64,000 nt of DNA, taken from Hydrogenophaga sp. A37 (GTDB lineage Bacteria; Pseudomonadota; Gammaproteobacteria; Burkholderiales; Burkholderiaceae_C). Below, piece after piece: positions 60,443 through 64,000 of this stretch. Position numbers and translations under genes: made by a program. How positions within the stretch are numbered: position 1 is the first letter of the stretch; every line of letters starts with the position of its first letter. Under the pieces are notes generated by a model. The model searched no databases and was not told the DNA's origin. It saw only the letters and a program-made list of their open reading frames with translations. The stretch spans positions 1 through 64,000 of the forward strand of contig NZ_MUNZ01000150.1 in assembly GCF_002001205.1 (NCBI RefSeq), written 5' to 3'.

Positions 60443-61162
60443 ATGGATGAACCGATTCTGACAATGGAAGAACGCGAGGCGATCAACAGTGGTCGTTGGT
60501 TCTCCAGTCTTTCTCCCTCCCTGCGACACGACATACTTCGATGCGCCTACGTCAAGCGATTCAAGGACAGCGATCTGATCGTCGCCCGTGGCGAACCGCC
60601 CACCGAGTGGACGGCCGTGGCCAAGGGGGCTGTGCGCGTGAGTTCCACGTCGCTCTCGGGCAAGCAGATCACACTGACCTATGTGGAGCCCGGTGTGTGG
60701 TTCGGCGATGTGGCGATGTTCGACGGCGACCGGCGCACTCACGACGCCTATGCGCATGGCGCCACCACCCTGCTCTGCGTGGCGCGCAACGATTTTCAGA
60801 AAATCCTCAGCACACACGTGGAGCTGTACGAGGCGCTGATGCGATTGCAAGCCCGGCGCATTCGCACGCTTTTTGGTCTGGTGGAAGACCTCAACACCCT
60901 CCCCTTGCGTGCCCGACTGGCCAAGCAGTTGCTGCATCTCGTGCGCAGCTACGGCGTGCCCTGCCTGTCGGAAGGCAACGAGATGCGCATCGGCCTTCAA
61001 TTGGCGCAGGAAGAACTGGCGCAGTTGCTCGGCGCGTCGCGCCAGCGTGTCAACCAGGAACTCAAGTCGATGGAGCGCGAGGACGCGATTCGCATCGAAC
61101 AAGGTGGGCTGGTCGTGCGCAACCGCGACATGTTGATGCGCATCGCCGAAGTCGAATCCTGA
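60443..61162 (+). CDS. Crp/Fnr family transcriptional regulator
   Basis: 239 residues. Cyclic-nucleotide-like beta-barrel about 20-140 (GKQITLTYVEPGVWFGDVAM), long helix, then helix-turn-helix IGLQLAQEELAQLLGASRQR followed by VNQEL. The Cys cluster of FNR is missing. Probably controls the neighbouring acyl-CoA genes; ligand unknown. Confidence 0.88.
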   Translation: MDEPILTMEEREAINSGRWFSSLSPSLRHDILRCAYVKRFKDSDLIVARGEPPTEWTAVAKGAVRVSSTSLSGKQITLTYVEPGVWFGDVAMFDGDRRTHDAYAHGATTLLCVARNDFQKILSTHVELYEALMRLQARRIRTLFGLVEDLNTLPLRARLAKQLLHLVRSYGVPCLSEGNEMRIGLQLAQEELAQLLGASRQRVNQELKSMEREDAIRIEQGGLVVRNRDMLMRIAEVES

Positions 61163-61226
61163 GTCTTTCGACCTGTCCCAGGTCATACCGCGCGTGCTAC
61201 AGCACGCTGCCACGGACACACCACGC

Positions 61227-62312
61227 ATGAGCAACAACCCGAACTTCACGGGCACGCGCCCGGTGTCCGATCAACATACCGTCGATCTGCCAGCCCTTGA
61301 ACGCTGGCTCGGAACCCACCTGGATGGTTTCGCCGGGCCGTTGTCGTTCGAGATGTTCAAGGGCGGTCAATCCAATCCCACCTACAAGCTCATCACCCCA
61401 CAGCACGCCTATGTGATGCGTGCGAAGCCGGGGCCCGTGGCCAGGCTGCTGCCATCGGCACACGCGGTTGAGCGCGAATTCCGGGTCATGGGCGCACTGC
61501 AGGGCACCGGCGTGCCCGTGGCGCAGATGCACGTGCTGTGCGAAGACGAATCGGTTATCGGGCGGGCGTTTTACGTGATGGACTGCGTGGAAGGTCGTGT
61601 GCTGTGGGAGCAGTCCCTGCCCGGCATGGGCAAAGCCGCGCGCGGCGCCATCTACGACGAAATGAACCGGGTGTTGGCCAAGCTGCACGGCGTGAAGCCG
61701 GCCGACATCGGCTTGGCCGACTACGGCCGGCCAGGCAACTACTTCGAACGCCAGATCGGCCGCTGGAGCAAGCAGTACGTGGCGTCCATCACACAGCCCA
61801 TTCCTGAAATGGACCGGCTCATGGAGTGGCTGCCGCAGAACATTCCAGCAATGGCGCGCGACGAATCGCTCACTTCGATCGTGCACGGCGACTACCGGCT
61901 CGACAACCTGATGTTCCACCCCACCGAGCCGCGCGTGCTGGCCATCCTTGACTGGGAACTCTCGACCCTGGGCCACCCGCTGGCCGACTTCAGCTACCAC
62001 TGCATGGCCTGGCACATCCCGCCAGGCGCGTTCCGCGGCATCGGCGGTCTGGATGTGCAAGCGCTGGGCATCCCCACTGAGGCCGACTACATCGCCCGCT
62101 ACTGCCAGCGCACCGGCTTCACCACACCCGAACAGCTCAAGGCCGACTGGAATTTCTACCTCGCCTACAACCTGTTCCGCCTGGCGGCCATCTTGCAGGG
62201 CATTGCCAAACGGGTCGAGGCGGGAACCGCATCCAGCGCGCAGGCGGTCACATCGGCTGCCGGGGCCCGACCCTTGGCCGAGTTGGCGTGGCGCTTCGCG
62301 CAGCAGGCCTGA
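61227..62312 (+). CDS. Phosphotransferase family (APH-like) protein
   Basis: 361 residues from ATG 61227; a GTG at 61194 is possible. SFEMFKGGQSNPTYKLITP near 45 is the nucleotide loop, SIVHGDYRLDNLMFHPTEP near 215 the catalytic loop and AILDWELSTLGHPLADFSYH the metal motif. These kinases usually accompany acyl-CoA dehydrogenases (ACAD10/11-like), as here, and are thought to phosphorylate 4-hydroxy acids. Confidence 0.92.
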   Translation: MSNNPNFTGTRPVSDQHTVDLPALERWLGTHLDGFAGPLSFEMFKGGQSNPTYKLITPQHAYVMRAKPGPVARLLPSAHAVEREFRVMGALQGTGVPVAQMHVLCEDESVIGRAFYVMDCVEGRVLWEQSLPGMGKAARGAIYDEMNRVLAKLHGVKPADIGLADYGRPGNYFERQIGRWSKQYVASITQPIPEMDRLMEWLPQNIPAMARDESLTSIVHGDYRLDNLMFHPTEPRVLAILDWELSTLGHPLADFSYHCMAWHIPPGAFRGIGGLDVQALGIPTEADYIARYCQRTGFTTPEQLKADWNFYLAYNLFRLAAILQGIAKRVEAGTASSAQAVTSAAGARPLAELAWRFAQQA

Positions 62313-62366
62313 CTTTTCTCTCCCACCCCATCGTCCTCATCACTGTCACCGCCACCAAGGAATCTC

Positions 62367-63626
62367 ATGAACTTCGATTACACCGACAAAGTCAAGGACA
62401 TGCGCGAGCGCTTGCTGGCGTTCATGGACGAACACATCTATCCCAACGAAGGGCGCTTCTTCGCCGAGATCGCGGCCAACCGGGCCAGTGGCAACGCCTG
62501 GCGACCGACCACCATCATCGAAGAACTCAAGCCCAAGGCGCGCGCCGCTGGCCTGTGGAACCTGTTTCTGCCGAGCAGCCCACGGGCGCCTGAAGGCCTG
62601 TCGAATCTGGAATACGCACCGATGTGCGAAATCATGGGTCGGGTGCCGTTCGCGGCCGAGGTGTTCAACTGCTCCGCGCCCGACACCGGCAACATGGAAA
62701 CGCTCGAGCGCTACGCCAGCGAGGACATCAAGGACCAATGGCTGGAACCGTTGCTCAAGGGTGAGTTTCGCTCGGCTTTCCTGATGACAGAGCCTGAAGT
62801 GGCATCGTCGGACGCGACCAATATCCAGTGCCGCATTGAGCGCGATGGCGACGAGTACGTGATCAACGGCCGCAAATGGTGGTCGTCGGGCGCCGGCGAC
62901 CCTCGCTGCGCCGTCTACATCGTGATGGGCAAAACCAACCCGGATGCGGCACGCCATTCACAGCAGAGCATGATCGTGGTGCCGTCCGGCGCCAAGGGCG
63001 TCGAGGTGGTGCGTCCGCTCTCCGTATTCGGCTACGACGATGCGCCACACGGCCACATGGAGGTGTTGCTGAAGAATGTGCGCGTGCCCGTGAGCAACCT
63101 GTTGCTCGGCGAAGGCCGCGGCTTCGAGATCGCTCAGGGCCGCCTCGGCCCGGGCCGCATTCACCACTGCATGCGCTCTATCGGGGCAGCCGAGCGCGCT
63201 CTGGAACTCATGTGCAAGCGTTTGAACAGCCGCGTTGCTTTTGGCAAGCCGGTGTCTGCCCAGTCGGTGTGGCACGAGCGCATTGCCGACGCGCGCTGCA
63301 AGATCGAAATGGCGCGCCTGCTCACGCTCAAGGCGGCCTACATGATGGACACCGTGGGCAACAAGGTGGCCAAGGCCGAGATCGCGATGATCAAGGTGGT
63401 GGCGCCCAACATGGCTTGCGAGATCATCGACATGGCTATACAGGCCCATGGCGGCGGCGGTGTGAGCGACGATTTCCCGCTCGCCTACGCCTATGCCAAC
63501 CAGCGCACCCTGCGTCTGGCCGACGGCCCGGACGAGGTGCATCGCCAGTCGATCGCCAAGCTGGAGCTGGCCAAGCACATGGCCTTGAAGACTGAGGTGG
63601 AAATGCCTATCACCCGTGGCTGCTGA
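62367..63626 (+). CDS. Acyl-CoA dehydrogenase
   Basis: 419 residues. [20 protein letters not shown] near 130 and [16 protein letters not shown] near 165 are the flavin and acyl-CoA contacts; [20 protein letters not shown] and the C-terminal [19 protein letters not shown] are typical. Forms the ACAD11-like pair with the upstream kinase for hydroxy-fatty acid breakdown. Confidence 0.94.
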   Translation: MNFDYTDKVKDMRERLLAFMDEHIYPNEGRFFAEIAANRASGNAWRPTTIIEELKPKARAAGLWNLFLPSSPRAPEGLSNLEYAPMCEIMGRVPFAAEVFNCSAPDTGNMETLERYASEDIKDQWLEPLLKGEFRSAFLMTEPEVASSDATNIQCRIERDGDEYVINGRKWWSSGAGDPRCAVYIVMGKTNPDAARHSQQSMIVVPSGAKGVEVVRPLSVFGYDDAPHGHMEVLLKNVRVPVSNLLLGEGRGFEIAQGRLGPGRIHHCMRSIGAAERALELMCKRLNSRVAFGKPVSAQSVWHERIADARCKIEMARLLTLKAAYMMDTVGNKVAKAEIAMIKVVAPNMACEIIDMAIQAHGGGGVSDDFPLAYAYANQRTLRLADGPDEVHRQSIAKLELAKHMALKTEVEMPITRGC

Positions 63627-63639
63627 CCGTCGGATCTGG

Positions 63640-63776
63640 GCGTAAGCGCCTAGCCAGCTGCTTGGCCTGATCGCGCTCAGGCGCTCCAGCAACTCCAGCG
63701 CCAGCAAGGTGTCAGCGCCTTTGGAGCAGCCCGACTCCAGTTTAGAAGTGACCGGATATGGGGGAGACGTCAGTAT
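63640..63776 (-). pseudogene. Possible remnant of an HTH-type regulator cut by the IS element
   Basis: On the minus strand KLESGCSKGADTLLALELLE resembles the end of an XRE-type helix-turn-helix (S-x-L-E-S-G...TLL). There is no start, and the frame then runs into the antisense of the acyl-CoA dehydrogenase gene. Weak. Confidence 0.3.
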
Positions 63777-64000
63777 TGACCTTGCCCCTGAAAAGTGGAG
63801 TTGTTGGCCTTGTTGAAAATACCGACAAGGAGTCAAGGAATGACAGCAGCAAAGCAGGTGCGTGCGCAGTACACGCAGGAGTTCAAGTTGGAGGCGGTCC
63901 GTCAAGTGAGCGCCGGTCAGGCCATTGCGGTGGTGGCCAAGGTCTTGGGCATCCCCAAGGCCAGCCTGGGTAACTGGGTTCGCCAGGCAGCCAAAGGGGT
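63777..64000 (+). mobile_element. IS3-family insertion sequence, left end (continues past the window)
   Basis: The likely end begins tgaccttgcccctgaaaagt at 63777, a typical IS3-family terminal style, 63 bases before the transposase start. Confidence 0.65.
63840..64000 (+). CDS. IS3-family transposase OrfA (partial, right edge)
   Basis: 53 residues before the window ends. YTQEFKLEAVRQVSAGQAIA followed by VVAKVLGIPKASLGNWVR is the N-terminal helix-turn-helix of IS3/IS911-type OrfA. The frame is open at the edge. GGAG-like aaggag precedes ATG 63840. Confidence 0.85.
   Translation, partial: MTAAKQVRAQYTQEFKLEAVRQVSAGQAIAVVAKVLGIPKASLGNWVRQAAKG

Overview
The window looks like a chromosome segment of a high-GC, nitrogen-fixing betaproteobacterium of the order Burkholderiales, most likely Comamonadaceae-like. 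The evidence is the housekeeping order exbB-exbD-lpxK-trm112-kdsB-adk, a monomeric NADP isocitrate dehydrogenase, a FimV-like protein, and intergenic repeats of a style I associate with Comamonadaceae. No rRNA, tRNA or CRISPR array was seen. The species assignment is inference.

Layout. 1-4360 holds the end of an Ala/Gln-rich protein, a large unrecognised protein with a possible nucleotidyltransferase motif, a GH25 muramidase lipoprotein and a PI-PLC-type phosphodiesterase. 4361-9804 is a lower-GC surface-glycan island (SDR epimerase, RmlC-like epimerase, SAF-domain oxidoreductase, GT2, RfbF). A short coding scar on its left matches the 3' end of modC, which lies just beyond its right end. 9833-14270 is the molybdate block: modE, a NifX-like gene, modA, modB and modC on the minus strand, and a divergent di-Mop molybdate-binding protein.

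14289-42945 is a nitrogen-fixation accessory region without nifHDK or nifEN. The minus strand carries a long nifB operon: nifB, fdxN, A-type carrier, TPR protein, LRV Fe-S protein, two NifZ-type proteins, an unknown, nifS, nifT, a small unknown, a DegT-fold protein lacking its PLP lysine, a SIR2-like protein, a 2Fe-2S ferredoxin, a flavin amine oxidase and an unknown. nifA follows after two decayed genes (araC, dctP). Divergent from nifA, an isc-type operon (iscS, iscU, two A-type carriers, hscA, fdx) sits behind a consensus sigma-54 promoter. Next comes a second sigma-54 operon: nifV, cysE, nifW, fixABCX and a thioredoxin-like 2Fe-2S ferredoxin. Together these supply molybdenum, Fe-S clusters, homocitrate, cysteine and low-potential electrons for making and running Mo-nitrogenase. 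The nifB-nifA-isc block is bracketed by two near-identical elements of about 557 bp in inverted orientation, each with terminal inverted repeats.

42984-63626 is mostly housekeeping: DUF192, icd, sodB, xseA, exbBD, lpxK, trm112, kdsB, adk, asparaginase, lexA with two SOS boxes, a D-2-hydroxyacid dehydrogenase, fimV, and a fatty/aromatic acyl-CoA catabolic run with a Crp-type regulator. The right edge enters an IS3-family element at about 63777.
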